NCBI RefSeq assembly: GCF_000956525.1
Contig: NZ_JYIW01000020.1
Location: 1-64,000 of the forward strand
Origin: Microbacterium oxydans
GTDB taxonomy: Bacteria > Actinomycetota > Actinomycetes > Actinomycetales > Microbacteriaceae
DNA length: 64,000 nucleotides
Direction: 5' to 3'
A program made the position numbers and the translations under genes. Under the pieces are notes generated by a model. That model saw only the letters and a program-made list of their open reading frames with translations. It did no database searches and had not been told where the DNA came from. Shown here one piece after another: positions 16,412 through 25,197 of this stretch (its first letter is position 1; each line of letters begins with the position of its first letter).

Positions 16412-18667
16412 TCATCCCTTGGCGACGCTCCTGAACCCGCGCAGACGCAGGCTGTTGCCGACGACGAAGACGCTGGACAGCGCCATCGCCGCCCCCGCGA
16501 GCATCGGGTTGAGCATGCCGAGGGCCGCGACGGGGATCGCCGCGACGTTGTACGCGAACGCCCAGAACAGGTTCGTCTTGATGGTTCCGAGCGTTGCGCG
16601 CGACAGCCGGATCGCGTCGACCGCGCTGCGCAGATCGCCACGGACCAGGGTGATGTCGGATGCCTCGATCGCGACGTCGGCACCGGTCCCCATCGCGAGT
16701 CCGAGGTCGGCCTGCGCGAGTGCAGGAGCGTCGTTCACGCCGTCGCCGATCATCGCGACGACCTTTCCTTCGCCCTGCAGCCGGATGACGACATCGACCT
16801 TGTCCTTCGGGAGCACTTCGGCGATGACCTCGCCGATCCCCACCTCGGTGGCGATCCGGCGGGCGACGGCCTCGTTGTCCCCCGTGAGCAGCACCGGCGT
16901 CAGCCCGATGGCCCTGAACCGGGCGATCGCCTCCGCACTGGTCGGCTTGACCGCGTCGGCCACGATCAGGATGCCGCGGGCCTCGCCGTCCCAACCCACC
17001 GCGACGACGGTCTTGCCCTCGCCCTCGGCGCGCGCCTTCGCGGATGCGACCGCCGGGCTCAGCTGCTGCGACCACTCGGCGAGCAGCGACACCCGACCCA
17101 CGACCACCGCGTGCCCGTCGACGACGCCCTGCACGCCTGTACCCGCGATGTTCGTGAAGCCCTCAGGGGTGGGCAGCGCCCCGACCTCCTGCGTCGCGCC
17201 CGTGGCGATCGCCTGAGCGATCGGATGCTCGGAGGCATCCTCCAGCGCACCTGCGAGTCGCAGCAGCTCGGCGCGGTCGGTGCCGGGCTCGACCATCACA
17301 TCGACGAGCGTCATCCTGCCGGTCGTCACCGTGCCGGTCTTGTCGAGCACGACCGTGTCGACGCTGCGGGTGGATTCCAGCACTTCCGGCCCCTTGATGA
17401 GGATCCCCAGCTGTGCTCCGCGACCGGTGCCCACCAGCAGCGCCGTCGGCGTCGCGAGTCCCAACGCGCAGGGGCACGCGATCACCAGCACCGCGACAGC
17501 AGCGGTGAAGGCAGCGGTCGCCGGGAACCCGGCGCCCAGCCAGCCGCCGAGTGTCGCGACCGCGATCACGATCACGATCGGCACGAACACTCCGGAGATG
17601 CGGTCGGCCAGGCGCTGCACCTCGGCCTTCCCGGTCTGCGCGTCCTCGACGAGCCGGGCCATCTGCGCCAACTGCGTGTCGGAGCCGATCCGCGTCGCCC
17701 GCACCACGAGCCGTCCCCCGACGTTCGTCGTGGCGCCCGTCACGGCATCGCCTGCGGCGACCTCGACGGGAACGGCCTCCCCCGTGAGCATGGATGCATC
17801 GATGGCCGAGGTACCGGAGACCACGACGCCGTCCGTGGCGATCTTCTCGCCTGGACGAACGATGAACTCGTCACCGACCCGCAGCTCCTCCACTGGGATC
17901 TTCCCCTCGACGCCGCCCCGCAGCACCGAGACCTCTTTTGCGCCGAGCTCGAGCAGCGCCCGCAGCGCGGCACCGGCCTGCTTCTTGGAGCGCTTCTCGA
18001 AGTACCGCCCGGCGAGGATGAACATCGTCACCCCTGCCCCGACCTCGAGGTAGATGTTCGCCGCACCGTCGGACGGCGCCAGCGAGAACTCGAACGGATG
18101 CGTCATCCCCGGGGTCCCCGCGGTCCCGAAGAACAGCGCGTACAGCGACCAGAGGAAGGCGGCCGACGTGCCCATCGAGATGAGCGTGTCCATCGTGGCG
18201 GCGCCGTGCCGCAGATTCATCCAGGCTGCTCGGTGGAACGGCCAGGCGGCCCACACGATGACGGGGGCGGCGAGGGCGAGCGACGCCCACTGCCAGTACG
18301 TGAACTGCAGGGCCGGGATCATCGCCATCGCGATGACCGGCACCGTGAGCACGACCGCACCGATCAGGCGGTTGCGCAGTGAACGCAGCTCGGGGTCGGC
18401 ATCGTCGCCCGCGTCGTCTGCGGCCCCGGTTCCCTTCGGTGCGGGCATCGCGGCCGTGTAGCCGGTCTTCTCGACCTCGGCGATCAGCAGCGCAGGGTCG
18501 TAGCCGTCCGGCACCGTGACCTTCGCCTTCTCGGTCGCGTAGTTCACGGTCGCCGTGACGCCGTCGAGCTTGTTCAGCTTCTTCTCGATCCGCATCGCGC
18601 AGGAGGCGCAGGTCATGCCGCCGATCTCCAGCTCGACGCCGGCTCCCGCTGTCGCTGATGTGCTCAT
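16412..18667 (-). CDS. copA: Copper-translocating P-type ATPase (P1B-1)
   Basis: A 751-residue ATPase that exports Cu(I) from the cytoplasm. One N-terminal heavy-metal domain carries GMTCASC (Cys20 and Cys23). The membrane metal site is CPC at residues 398-400, the phosphorylation motif DKTGT starts at Asp442, the HP motif is in ASEHPIAQA, and the hinge is [10 protein letters not shown]. The length is normal for a one-HMA CopA. Its start overlaps the stop of the 308-residue protein by four bases, and copZ lies upstream of that, so all three form one operon behind the CsoR-like operator at 19820. Confidence 0.96.
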   Translation of the reverse strand: MSTSATAGAGVELEIGGMTCASCAMRIEKKLNKLDGVTATVNYATEKAKVTVPDGYDPALLIAEVEKTGYTAAMPAPKGTGAADDAGDDADPELRSLRNRLIGAVVLTVPVIAMAMIPALQFTYWQWASLALAAPVIVWAAWPFHRAAWMNLRHGAATMDTLISMGTSAAFLWSLYALFFGTAGTPGMTHPFEFSLAPSDGAANIYLEVGAGVTMFILAGRYFEKRSKKQAGAALRALLELGAKEVSVLRGGVEGKIPVEELRVGDEFIVRPGEKIATDGVVVSGTSAIDASMLTGEAVPVEVAAGDAVTGATTNVGGRLVVRATRIGSDTQLAQMARLVEDAQTGKAEVQRLADRISGVFVPIVIVIAVATLGGWLGAGFPATAAFTAAVAVLVIACPCALGLATPTALLVGTGRGAQLGILIKGPEVLESTRSVDTVVLDKTGTVTTGRMTLVDVMVEPGTDRAELLRLAGALEDASEHPIAQAIATGATQEVGALPTPEGFTNIAGTGVQGVVDGHAVVVGRVSLLAEWSQQLSPAVASAKARAEGEGKTVVAVGWDGEARGILIVADAVKPTSAEAIARFRAIGLTPVLLTGDNEAVARRIATEVGIGEVIAEVLPKDKVDVVIRLQGEGKVVAMIGDGVNDAPALAQADLGLAMGTGADVAIEASDITLVRGDLRSAVDAIRLSRATLGTIKTNLFWAFAYNVAAIPVAALGMLNPMLAGAAMALSSVFVVGNSLRLRGFRSVAKG

Positions 18668-19590
18668 GGTGTCGTTCCTTCTCTTGCTTCGCCGGCGTCG
18701 AGCACGAACTCGGCCGTGCGCACCTCGCCGTCCACCCGGAAGTCCAGGTACAGCAGGTACCGACCCGCGGTCGGCGCCTCGGCGACGAAGCCGATCTCCG
18801 GTCCGGCTGTCTCGCCCGGCTGCGGCTCGTCGCCCTCGGCATGCACGTGCAGGAAGGCGAGGTCGCCGTCTCGCAGGGCCACGAGGTGACCGAAGGCGCC
18901 GAGGTACGGCTCCAGTGCGGTGACCGGCTGCCCGTCGCGCGAGACCGTGATCGCGAGCTCGCTGGATGCTCCGGCGGCCAGGTCGCCGTCGAGCGAGACC
19001 GTGAAGCCGTCGACCTCGTCGACCCTGCTCGGCTCGGCGACGACGGGGGTGAACTCGCCAGCCACCTGCACGGTGCGGCTGAGGGTCAGCCCGGATGCGT
19101 CTGCACCGGCGGGCGTGAAATCAGCGAACACCCGATAGGTCCCCGCGGCCGCCCATTCCCACGGGAGCGACCAGATGCCGGTCGACTCGTCCAGCACCGG
19201 GTGCACGTGCTGGAACCGGCTTCCGTCGGAACGGGCGATGATCAGGTGCAGATCGCGGTCGTGCGCCGTGGTGTACTCGGTCACCGCATCGCCTGCTGCA
19301 TCCTCGATCCGGAAGCTGAGCGTGCCTGCGTCATCGACGGCCGCCGGGGCATCGATCGGTGACAGCACGAACCCGTCGGCGCTGAGCGCCAACCCCTGCA
19401 GCGCACTCACGACCGGGGTCGCGGCGCCGTCAGCCGGTGCGTGACCCTGTCCGTGGTCGTCCATCTCGCTCCCCTGCTGCCAGTCGGCGGCGAGGTCATC
19501 CGGCGCCACCGCAGCGGCGACGCCGAACGCGATGCCGAATGCCGCCACCAGCCCGACCCCGGAGAGGGCCAGCCGCGCGCCCGCGTTCAT
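18664..19590 (-). CDS. Exported or anchored protein of the copper operon, Ig-like repeats
   Basis: A 308-residue protein. An N-terminal hydrophobic segment ([22 protein letters not shown]) acts as a signal or anchor, and a His-rich stretch (DDHGQGH) follows at once. Two similar beta-rich modules come next: one with [20 protein letters not shown], the other with [21 protein letters not shown]. The HVHP and HVHAE motifs could bind copper. Both ends overlap neighbours by four bases (copZ and copA), so it is surely translated with them. I do not know a characterised member; a periplasmic-side copper chaperone is an inference from location and histidines. Confidence 0.72.
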   Translation of the reverse strand: MNAGARLALSGVGLVAAFGIAFGVAAAVAPDDLAADWQQGSEMDDHGQGHAPADGAATPVVSALQGLALSADGFVLSPIDAPAAVDDAGTLSFRIEDAAGDAVTEYTTAHDRDLHLIIARSDGSRFQHVHPVLDESTGIWSLPWEWAAAGTYRVFADFTPAGADASGLTLSRTVQVAGEFTPVVAEPSRVDEVDGFTVSLDGDLAAGASSELAITVSRDGQPVTALEPYLGAFGHLVALRDGDLAFLHVHAEGDEPQPGETAGPEIGFVAEAPTAGRYLLYLDFRVDGEVRTAEFVLDAGEAREGTTP

Positions 19591-19799
19591 GACGAGCGCA
19601 CCGCTGAATATCCCGCCTCTTCGACCGCGGCGAGGATCTGCGCGTCGTCGATCACGTCTGAGCCGGTCACGACGAGCGTCCCGGACTGCGCGCTCACCTG
19701 GATGCCCTCGACGCCGGCGACCTGGCCGACCTCTTCGCGGACCGACATCTCGCAGTGGCCGCACGTCATCCCGGTGACCTGGTATTCGTTCGTCGCCAT
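19587..19799 (-). CDS. copZ: Copper chaperone, heavy-metal-associated domain
   Basis: A 70-residue single HMA-domain protein. GMTCGHC is at residues 10-16 and the C-terminal EEAGYSA loop is typical of CopZ. It would carry Cu(I) to CopA in the cytoplasm. It is the first gene of the copper operon and starts 21 bases from the CsoR-like palindrome. The stop overlaps the next start (ATGA). Confidence 0.93.
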   Translation of the reverse strand: MATNEYQVTGMTCGHCEMSVREEVGQVAGVEGIQVSAQSGTLVVTGSDVIDDAQILAAVEEAGYSAVRSS

Positions 19800-19819
19800 G
19801 ATGCTCTCCTCTTCGTCGG

Positions 19820-19836
19820 ATACCCCTAGGGGGTAT
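19820..19836. promoter_or_regulatory. CsoR-type operator ATACCCC-TAG-GGGGTAT
   Basis: A perfect seven-base inverted repeat with a three-base centre lies between copZ (start 19799) and the divergent oxidoreductase (start 19866). Sites of the form TACCCC..GGGGTA are the known targets of the copper-sensing repressor CsoR. No csoR gene is in the window. Confidence 0.85.
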
Positions 19837-19865
19837 TTGTAGCAACTCTAGCCTATGCTGAGCGC

Positions 19866-20816
19866 ATGATCGCGGATGATCCCCGGCTGGTATCGCGACG
19901 CGTGGTGTTCCGGCGGTTCGGCGGACCGGAGGTGCTGGAGATCGAGCACCGCCCGATCCCTGTGCCCGGCACCGGCGAGGTGCTGGTGCGCGTCGCCGCA
20001 GCCGGTGTCAACCCGGTCGACTGGAAGATCTTCAGCGGGCTCCCGCTGCACGACGCCTATGAGCGCACCCTGCCGTCCGGGAACGGCTACGACTTCGCCG
20101 GCACGATCGCAGCGCGAGGCGACGGGGTCGAGGGGTGGCGCATCGGCGACCGGGTGTTCGGCGGCCTCCGTTTCCACGCGCAGGCCGACCATCTCGTGAT
20201 CGACCCCCGACGGCTCGTCCGGATGCCGCACGGGCTCTCCTTCCTCGCCGCCGGCGCCCTCAACGTGGTCGGGCGCACCGCGGTCGCGAGCGTCGAGTCA
20301 CAGCACCTCGGCCCGGAGGACGTCGTGCTCGTCGGCGGGGCGGCCGGCGGCGTCGGCATCGTGACCGCGCAGCTCGCCGTGCGACAGGGCGCGCAGGTGC
20401 ACGGCACCGCCAGCCAGCGCAATCATGCGATGCTGCGCCGACTCGGCATCCGCCCCATCGCGTACGGCCCTTCACTCGAACGCGAGCTGCGTGCCGCCGC
20501 CCCGCAGGGCTTCACGGCCGTGCTCGACACGGTCGGTCACGGCACCGTCGAGCTGGCGCTCTCGCTGGGCGTGCCGCCGGAGCGGATCAACACGATCGCC
20601 GACTACGAGGCCCGCAAGAACTCCGCTGTCGCGGGAGTCGGCGGCGCCGCGGCCGGCGCCGGAGAACTCGCGCAGATCGCCCAGCTCATCGCCGACGGAG
20701 TGATCGAGCTGCCGATCGACTCGGTGCACCCGCTCGGGAACGTGCGGGAAGCCTACGCCCGCTCGATCGCGGGGCACGCGACGGGCAAGATCGTGCTCAC
20801 GACTGCATCGGCCTGA
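19866..20816 (+). CDS. Zinc-free quinone oxidoreductase-like alcohol dehydrogenase family protein
   Basis: A 316-residue MDR-superfamily oxidoreductase. The N-terminal GroES-like domain shows VLVRVAAAGVNPVDWKIFSG, and the NADP-binding fold shows VLVGGAAGGVGIVTAQLA with ATG start at 19866. Cysteine ligands for a structural zinc are absent, which fits the quinone reductase branch. It is divergent from the copper operon and close to the CsoR-like site, so it may share its control, but that is not certain. It converges on the GPP34 gene. Confidence 0.88.
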   Translation: MIADDPRLVSRRVVFRRFGGPEVLEIEHRPIPVPGTGEVLVRVAAAGVNPVDWKIFSGLPLHDAYERTLPSGNGYDFAGTIAARGDGVEGWRIGDRVFGGLRFHAQADHLVIDPRRLVRMPHGLSFLAAGALNVVGRTAVASVESQHLGPEDVVLVGGAAGGVGIVTAQLAVRQGAQVHGTASQRNHAMLRRLGIRPIAYGPSLERELRAAAPQGFTAVLDTVGHGTVELALSLGVPPERINTIADYEARKNSAVAGVGGAAAGAGELAQIAQLIADGVIELPIDSVHPLGNVREAYARSIAGHATGKIVLTTASA

Positions 20817-20832
20817 GCGCTCAGCGCCGGCG

Positions 20833-21504
20833 TCAGGTGATCGTGGCGGCGACGATCACCGGCGTCATCGCAGCCATCATCGCTCCTGCCATCGCGGTGT
20901 TCACCGCCGAGGAGACCGCATCGCCGGCCGCAGAACCCGACGTGAGGCCGATGATCCGCTTCCGCAACTGCCCGGCCGAGAGCCCGCCGGCCTCCTGGTG
21001 CAGCACCCGGTGCGCGACATTGAGCCCCTGCAGGATCGCGAGCAGCGTGAGGTCGGCCTGCGTCGGCGCCGCCGAACCCGCGAGCACCGCCGCGAGGCGC
21101 GCGCGCAGCAGCAGCTCGGGGCCGGGGTCCGCCTCCGGAGTGCGTTCGGCTCCCATGCCGAAGAATCCGCGCTCACCGTGCGCGAGCACACCCTGCGCGA
21201 CGAGGGAGGCGACGACCGGGTCGAGAGGGTCGAGCTTCGATGAGGTGACGATGGACTGCAGGCGCGTGCCGCTCATCGGTGCGAGCCCGGCGAGCACGGC
21301 ATCCAGCACCGGGTTCCCGGTCGGCTCGGCCGACACGACGTCGACCCGCGGACGCTTGTCCTCGCCGACGCGCACTCGTCCGTGCTCTGCGAGGTCGACG
21401 ATGGCTGCACCGATCTCGCCGTAGCGGCGATACCCGCCGGCCGCACCCTCGACACGGCCGTCGGGACGCAGCAGCAGCAGGTGGAGTTCTTCGACGATCA
21501 GCAT
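20833..21504 (-). CDS. GPP34 (GOLPH3-like) family protein
   Basis: A 223-residue protein that opens with the GPP34 signature MLIVEELHLLLLRPDGR. The alternating short helices and a GERGFFGMGAER beta-hairpin fit the domain found in eukaryotic GOLPH3 and many actinobacterial proteins. Eukaryotic members bind phosphoinositides; the bacterial role is unknown. The ATG at 21504 is set by the conserved start. The C-terminal tail is hydrophobic (AMAGAMMAAMTPVIVAATIT) and could touch the membrane. Confidence 0.82.
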   Translation of the reverse strand: MLIVEELHLLLLRPDGRVEGAAGGYRRYGEIGAAIVDLAEHGRVRVGEDKRPRVDVVSAEPTGNPVLDAVLAGLAPMSGTRLQSIVTSSKLDPLDPVVASLVAQGVLAHGERGFFGMGAERTPEADPGPELLLRARLAAVLAGSAAPTQADLTLLAILQGLNVAHRVLHQEAGGLSAGQLRKRIIGLTSGSAAGDAVSSAVNTAMAGAMMAAMTPVIVAATIT

Positions 21505-21557
21505 GACCCCACCGTAGGACCGCGTCCCCACGGCCCACATCCCCCGAGAGGCGGACA

Positions 21558-21605
21558 CCGATGGACGGATGCCGCGCGCATGCCGATGGACGGATGCCGC
21601 GCGCA
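21558..21605. repeat. 23-base tandem direct repeat
   Basis: The unit CCGATGGACGGATGCCGCGC plus GCA occurs at 21558-21580 and again at 21583-21605 without change. It lies between the divergent-facing 5' end of the GPP34 gene and the aquaporin terminator. It is probably a recent duplication. Confidence 0.9.
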
Positions 21606-21607
21606 CG

Positions 21608-21646
21608 CGAGAGCGCCGCGCACCCTGAGGGTCCGCGGCGCTCTCG
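21608..21646 (-). terminator. Strong hairpin downstream of the aquaporin gene
   Basis: Perfect 13-base arms CGAGAGCGCCGCG and its complement enclose a 13-base loop. It begins 18 bases after the aquaporin stop. No T-run follows on the minus strand, as is common in high-G+C actinobacteria. Confidence 0.75.
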
Positions 21647-21664
21647 GTCGATCGAGTCGGCGTG

Positions 21665-22315
21665 CTACTCGGCGACGGCGATCTTCTTCGCGTCGTCCGT
21701 GTTGAGCAGACGGAAGAGGAGCGCGGCGATGATGCCGCCGACGATGGGAGCCACGAAGTAGAGCCACAGCGAGCTCCAGGCGAAGTGACCGCTCACCGCG
21801 AGGCCGAGCGCGACGGCCGGGTTGAAGCCGCCACCCGAGATCGATCCGACCGTCGCGGCACCGACGAACACCGTGCCACCGATGGCGAGACCGTAGAACG
21901 AGTTGCCTGCGGTGTCCTTCGAGGTGGCCGAGTTCAGCACGACCCACACCAGGATCAGCGTGAACAGCGCCTCGACGAGGAAGGCCGGGCCGACCTCGAT
22001 GATCATGGCCTTGTCACCGGTGGGCCACACGGCGAGGCTCGCCAGTGCGGCGAGCGCGCCGCCGACGAGCTGGGCGACGAGGTAGGCGATGAAGTCGGTG
22101 ACGCTCAGGCCGCCGCGCAGGAAGACACCCACCGAGACGGCGGGGTTGAGGTGCGCGCCGGAGATGTGGCCGGTCGAGTAGACGAGCACGGCGAGCGTGA
22201 AGCCGATCGCGAGCGGGGTCAGCGGGCTCCCGCTGTTGACCGCCGCGATGATGGCGAGGACGAACAGGAATGTCGCGAGCGCTTCTGCGACCGCCTTGCG
22301 TGCAGTACCGGTCAT
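21665..22315 (-). CDS. Aquaporin (MIP family channel)
   Basis: A 216-residue six-helix channel. The two NPA boxes are at residues 57-59 (GAHLNPAVS) and 165-167 (GGGFNPAVA). In most aquaporins the second box is followed by Arg, part of the selectivity filter; here Val168 takes that place, so pore selectivity may differ from a pure water channel. ATG at 22315 is set by the first helix. The terminator hairpin lies downstream and the gene is a single unit, divergent from the APC permease. Confidence 0.9.
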   Translation of the reverse strand: MTGTARKAVAEALATFLFVLAIIAAVNSGSPLTPLAIGFTLAVLVYSTGHISGAHLNPAVSVGVFLRGGLSVTDFIAYLVAQLVGGALAALASLAVWPTGDKAMIIEVGPAFLVEALFTLILVWVVLNSATSKDTAGNSFYGLAIGGTVFVGAATVGSISGGGFNPAVALGLAVSGHFAWSSLWLYFVAPIVGGIIAALLFRLLNTDDAKKIAVAE

Positions 22316-22539
22316 GAGCTGCCTTCTTCTCGAATCGTGAGTGGTCCACTGGAGCACCCGCGCACTCGGCCCCCCGGCCTCTCGCGCGACCACAATCTAT
22401 CGGTGGGCAGGAGCAGTGACGCGCGGGGCGCGCGGCATTTCTGTGAGATTCCTGGATGCTTCGGATCCGTGATTTGCCGGGGCGGACGTGCCGTGTCAAC
22501 CCCGTCCCACTGGATTCGGTGCGCGCGTACGGTGAGCGC

Positions 22540-23934
22540 ATGCCATCCGAGATCACCGCCGAGCCCGCAGCACCCACCCGTCTGCGCCGAGCCATCACCG
22601 GCCCGCTGCTGTTCGCGTTCATCCTCGGCGACGTCCTCGGCGCTGGCATCTACGCCCTCATGGGCGTGCTGTCGGAGAAGGTCGGCGGGATGCTGTGGGC
22701 GCCACTGCTCCTGGCGCTCGGCCTCGCCCTGCTCACTGCAGGCTCCTACGCCGAACTCGTCACGAAGTATCCGCGCGCCGGTGGTGCAGCGGTCTTCGCG
22801 GAGCGCGCGTTCCGCAGTCCGCTCGTGTCGTTCCTCGTCGGGTTCAGCATGCTCGCCGCCGGAGTCACCAGCGCCGCCGGGCTCGCGATCGCCTTCGCCG
22901 GCGACTACTTCCGCACCTTCATCGATCTGCCCACCATCCCGGTCGCGATCGTCTTCCTCGCCGTGGGCGCGGCACTCAACGCCCGCGGCATCCGCGAGTC
23001 CCTCGGCGCGAACCTCGTGATGACCGCGATCGAGCTCAGCGGTCTCGTCATCGTGATCGCGGTGGTCGCGATCTTCGTCGGCGGCGGTGGCGGAGACATC
23101 TCCCGCGTCACCCAGGCTCCGGAGGGCACCAGCGTGGCGCTGTCGGTGCTCGCCGGCGCGGTGATCGCCTACTACTCCTTCGTCGGCTTCGAGACCTCCG
23201 CCAACATGATCGAAGAGGTGAAGGATCCGCGTCGCACCTACCCGCGCGCCCTCTTCGCCGCGCTGTTCACCGCCGGCGCGGTCTACCTGCTGGTGGGACT
23301 GGCGAGCTCGGTCGCACTGCCGGCCACCGAGCTGCAGGAGTCCTCAGGGCCGCTGCTCGCCGTCGTGGAGGCCACCGGCGTCAGCATCCCCTCCTGGCTC
23401 TTCAGTCTGATCGCTCTGATCGCGGTCGCCAACGGCGCGCTGCTCACGATGATCATGGTGAGCAGGCTCACCTACGGCATGGCCGAGCAGCAGCTGCTGC
23501 CGTCGACGCTCGCCCGCGTGCTCCCGAAGCGGAAGACGCCGTGGGTCGCGATCCTCACGACCACGCTGGTCGCGATGGGCCTCACCCTCATCGGAGACCT
23601 GGCGACGCTCGCCGAGACCGTCGTGCTGCTCCTGCTCTTCGTGTTCCTCAGCGCGAACATCTCGGTGCTCGTGCTCCGACGCGACCAGGTCGAGCACGAC
23701 CACTTCCGGGTGTGGACCTTCGTGCCGATCCTCGGGATCGCCTCGTGCGTCCTGCTCCTCACCCAGCAGCGTCCGCTCGTCTGGCTCTTCGGGGGGATCC
23801 TGCTCGCGGTCGGCGCCGTCCTGTACTTCCTGGCGAGGTTCGCCAGACGACGCTCCGACCGGACGACCACGCACACCGACACCGACACCGAACAGCGCAC
23901 CGACGAAGGGAACGACCATGAGCACGCACGATGA
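22540..23934 (+). CDS. APC-superfamily amino acid permease
   Basis: A 464-residue transporter with twelve predicted membrane helices. The first helix carries the GDVLGAGIYALMG motif of APC permeases, where the Gly-rich break binds the substrate carboxylate. YYSFVGFETSANMIEEVKDPRRTYPRAL is the conserved segment of helix 6 and the following loop. ATG at 22540 follows GGTGAG. The last bases overlap a small acidic protein gene. Substrate is likely an amino acid or amine; the sequence does not say which. Confidence 0.92.
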   Translation: MPSEITAEPAAPTRLRRAITGPLLFAFILGDVLGAGIYALMGVLSEKVGGMLWAPLLLALGLALLTAGSYAELVTKYPRAGGAAVFAERAFRSPLVSFLVGFSMLAAGVTSAAGLAIAFAGDYFRTFIDLPTIPVAIVFLAVGAALNARGIRESLGANLVMTAIELSGLVIVIAVVAIFVGGGGGDISRVTQAPEGTSVALSVLAGAVIAYYSFVGFETSANMIEEVKDPRRTYPRALFAALFTAGAVYLLVGLASSVALPATELQESSGPLLAVVEATGVSIPSWLFSLIALIAVANGALLTMIMVSRLTYGMAEQQLLPSTLARVLPKRKTPWVAILTTTLVAMGLTLIGDLATLAETVVLLLLFVFLSANISVLVLRRDQVEHDHFRVWTFVPILGIASCVLLLTQQRPLVWLFGGILLAVGAVLYFLARFARRRSDRTTTHTDTDTEQRTDEGNDHEHAR

Positions 23935-24145
23935 CAGCACGGCCGCGGAGATGACCAGCGAGGAGAAGCGCCACGATCAGCTGACGTCGGCGCCCGATGC
24001 GACCGAGGCGGATGCCGCACCGCGCATCGAGGTCACCGAGCACGACGGCACCACCCGCATCGATATCCTGCCGGACGCCGAGGTGCGCCCCGGACCAGGA
24101 CCGGGGATGCCCGAAGCAGACGGCAGTGACGCCGAGGGCGACTGA
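23918..24145 (+). CDS. Small acidic protein of unknown function
   Basis: A 75-residue protein rich in Asp, Glu, Ala and Pro, with no membrane segment and no family I recognise. It is probably disordered. GAAGGGAAC precedes the ATG at a good distance, and the gene overlaps the permease end by 17 bases in another frame, so it is likely coupled to the permease. Its codon use is like that of its neighbours. Confidence 0.6.
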   Translation: MSTHDDSTAAEMTSEEKRHDQLTSAPDATEADAAPRIEVTEHDGTTRIDILPDAEVRPGPGPGMPEADGSDAEGD

Positions 24146-24147
24146 GC

Positions 24148-25164
24148 CTAGAGCCAGCCCTTGCGCTTGAAGATCCAGTAGAGGCCGAAGCCCATGGCCA
24201 CCATCAGGCCGACGGCCATCGGGTAGCCGAACAGCCAGTGCAGCTCCGGCATGTGGTCGAAGTTCATGCCGTAGATCGTGCCGACCAGCGTCGGCGCGAA
24301 CAGGATCGCAGCCCACCCCGAGATCTTCTTGACCTCGTCGTTCTGCTTGATGCTGACTTCCGTCATCCGCCGCATCTCGTCGTTCTGACGCCTGGCGACG
24401 ATCGTCGACTCCACGGTCAGCGCATTGTCGAGCACGGTGCGGAACGTGGTCGCCCGGTCGGCGACCCGCAGGGTGTGGTCGAGCACGTCGCGCAGATACC
24501 GCTGCAGCTCCTCGTCGACCTGGTACTTCTCCGATCCGCGCAACAGCGCATCGAGCATCCCCGACAGCGGTTGCGTCGCACGCTGGAATTCGATGACCTC
24601 GCGGCCGAGCTCGTAGATCCGCTGCGTCGCATCGACGTTCTCGACGAACAGCTGGCTCTCGATCTCATCGATGTCGTTCTCGAGCCCTGCGAGCACCGGC
24701 GTGTACTCGTCGACGACCTCGTCGAGGATCGCGTACAGCACCGCCTCGGGGCCATGCTTCAGCAGAGTCGGATCCGACTCCAACCGCGTGCGCACCCGCG
24801 CCAGATCCGGCGACTCCGCGTGCCGGATGGTCACCACGAAGTCCGGGCCGACGAGCACATGCACCTCGCCGAACTCCACCTCCTCGGACGCATCGAGGTA
24901 GCGGGCAGGACGCAGCACCATGAACAGCACGTCGCCGTAGCGCTCGAGCTTGGATCGCTGATGCCCCGACAGTGCATCCTCGACGACGAGCGCGTGGATG
25001 CCGAACTCATCGGCGACCTCGCGGATCTCCTGCTCGCTCGGACGGTAGAGGCCGATCCAGCTCATCCCGCCCCTCGCACGCATCAGCTCGAAGGTCTCGC
25101 TGAGGGTCTGCGGATTCTCGGTGCGCACGCCATCGACGTAGATCGCGTTGTCGACGATGGCCAT
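24148..25164 (-). CDS. corA: CorA-family magnesium/cobalt transporter
   Basis: A 338-residue divalent-cation channel. The large cytoplasmic N-terminal domain is followed by two C-terminal membrane helices with the filter motif YGMN (Gly299-Met300-Asn301) and the short outer loop FDHMPELHW. The end KRKGWL is a typical basic tail. ATG at 25164 follows GAGGGAG. It converges on the small acidic gene with only two bases between stops. Confidence 0.94.
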   Translation of the reverse strand: MAIVDNAIYVDGVRTENPQTLSETFELMRARGGMSWIGLYRPSEQEIREVADEFGIHALVVEDALSGHQRSKLERYGDVLFMVLRPARYLDASEEVEFGEVHVLVGPDFVVTIRHAESPDLARVRTRLESDPTLLKHGPEAVLYAILDEVVDEYTPVLAGLENDIDEIESQLFVENVDATQRIYELGREVIEFQRATQPLSGMLDALLRGSEKYQVDEELQRYLRDVLDHTLRVADRATTFRTVLDNALTVESTIVARRQNDEMRRMTEVSIKQNDEVKKISGWAAILFAPTLVGTIYGMNFDHMPELHWLFGYPMAVGLMVAMGFGLYWIFKRKGWL

Positions 25165-25197
25165 CGCACTCCCTCTCGGCCCTGGGTCAGGCCGTGA

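Noticed and set aside
15509-18382. A 957-codon open frame on the plus strand opposite copA and the YeeZ-like gene
   Set aside because: It is antisense to well-supported genes, is dominated by Arg, His, Asp and Gly, and shows no known motif. Long shadow frames are expected at this G+C content.
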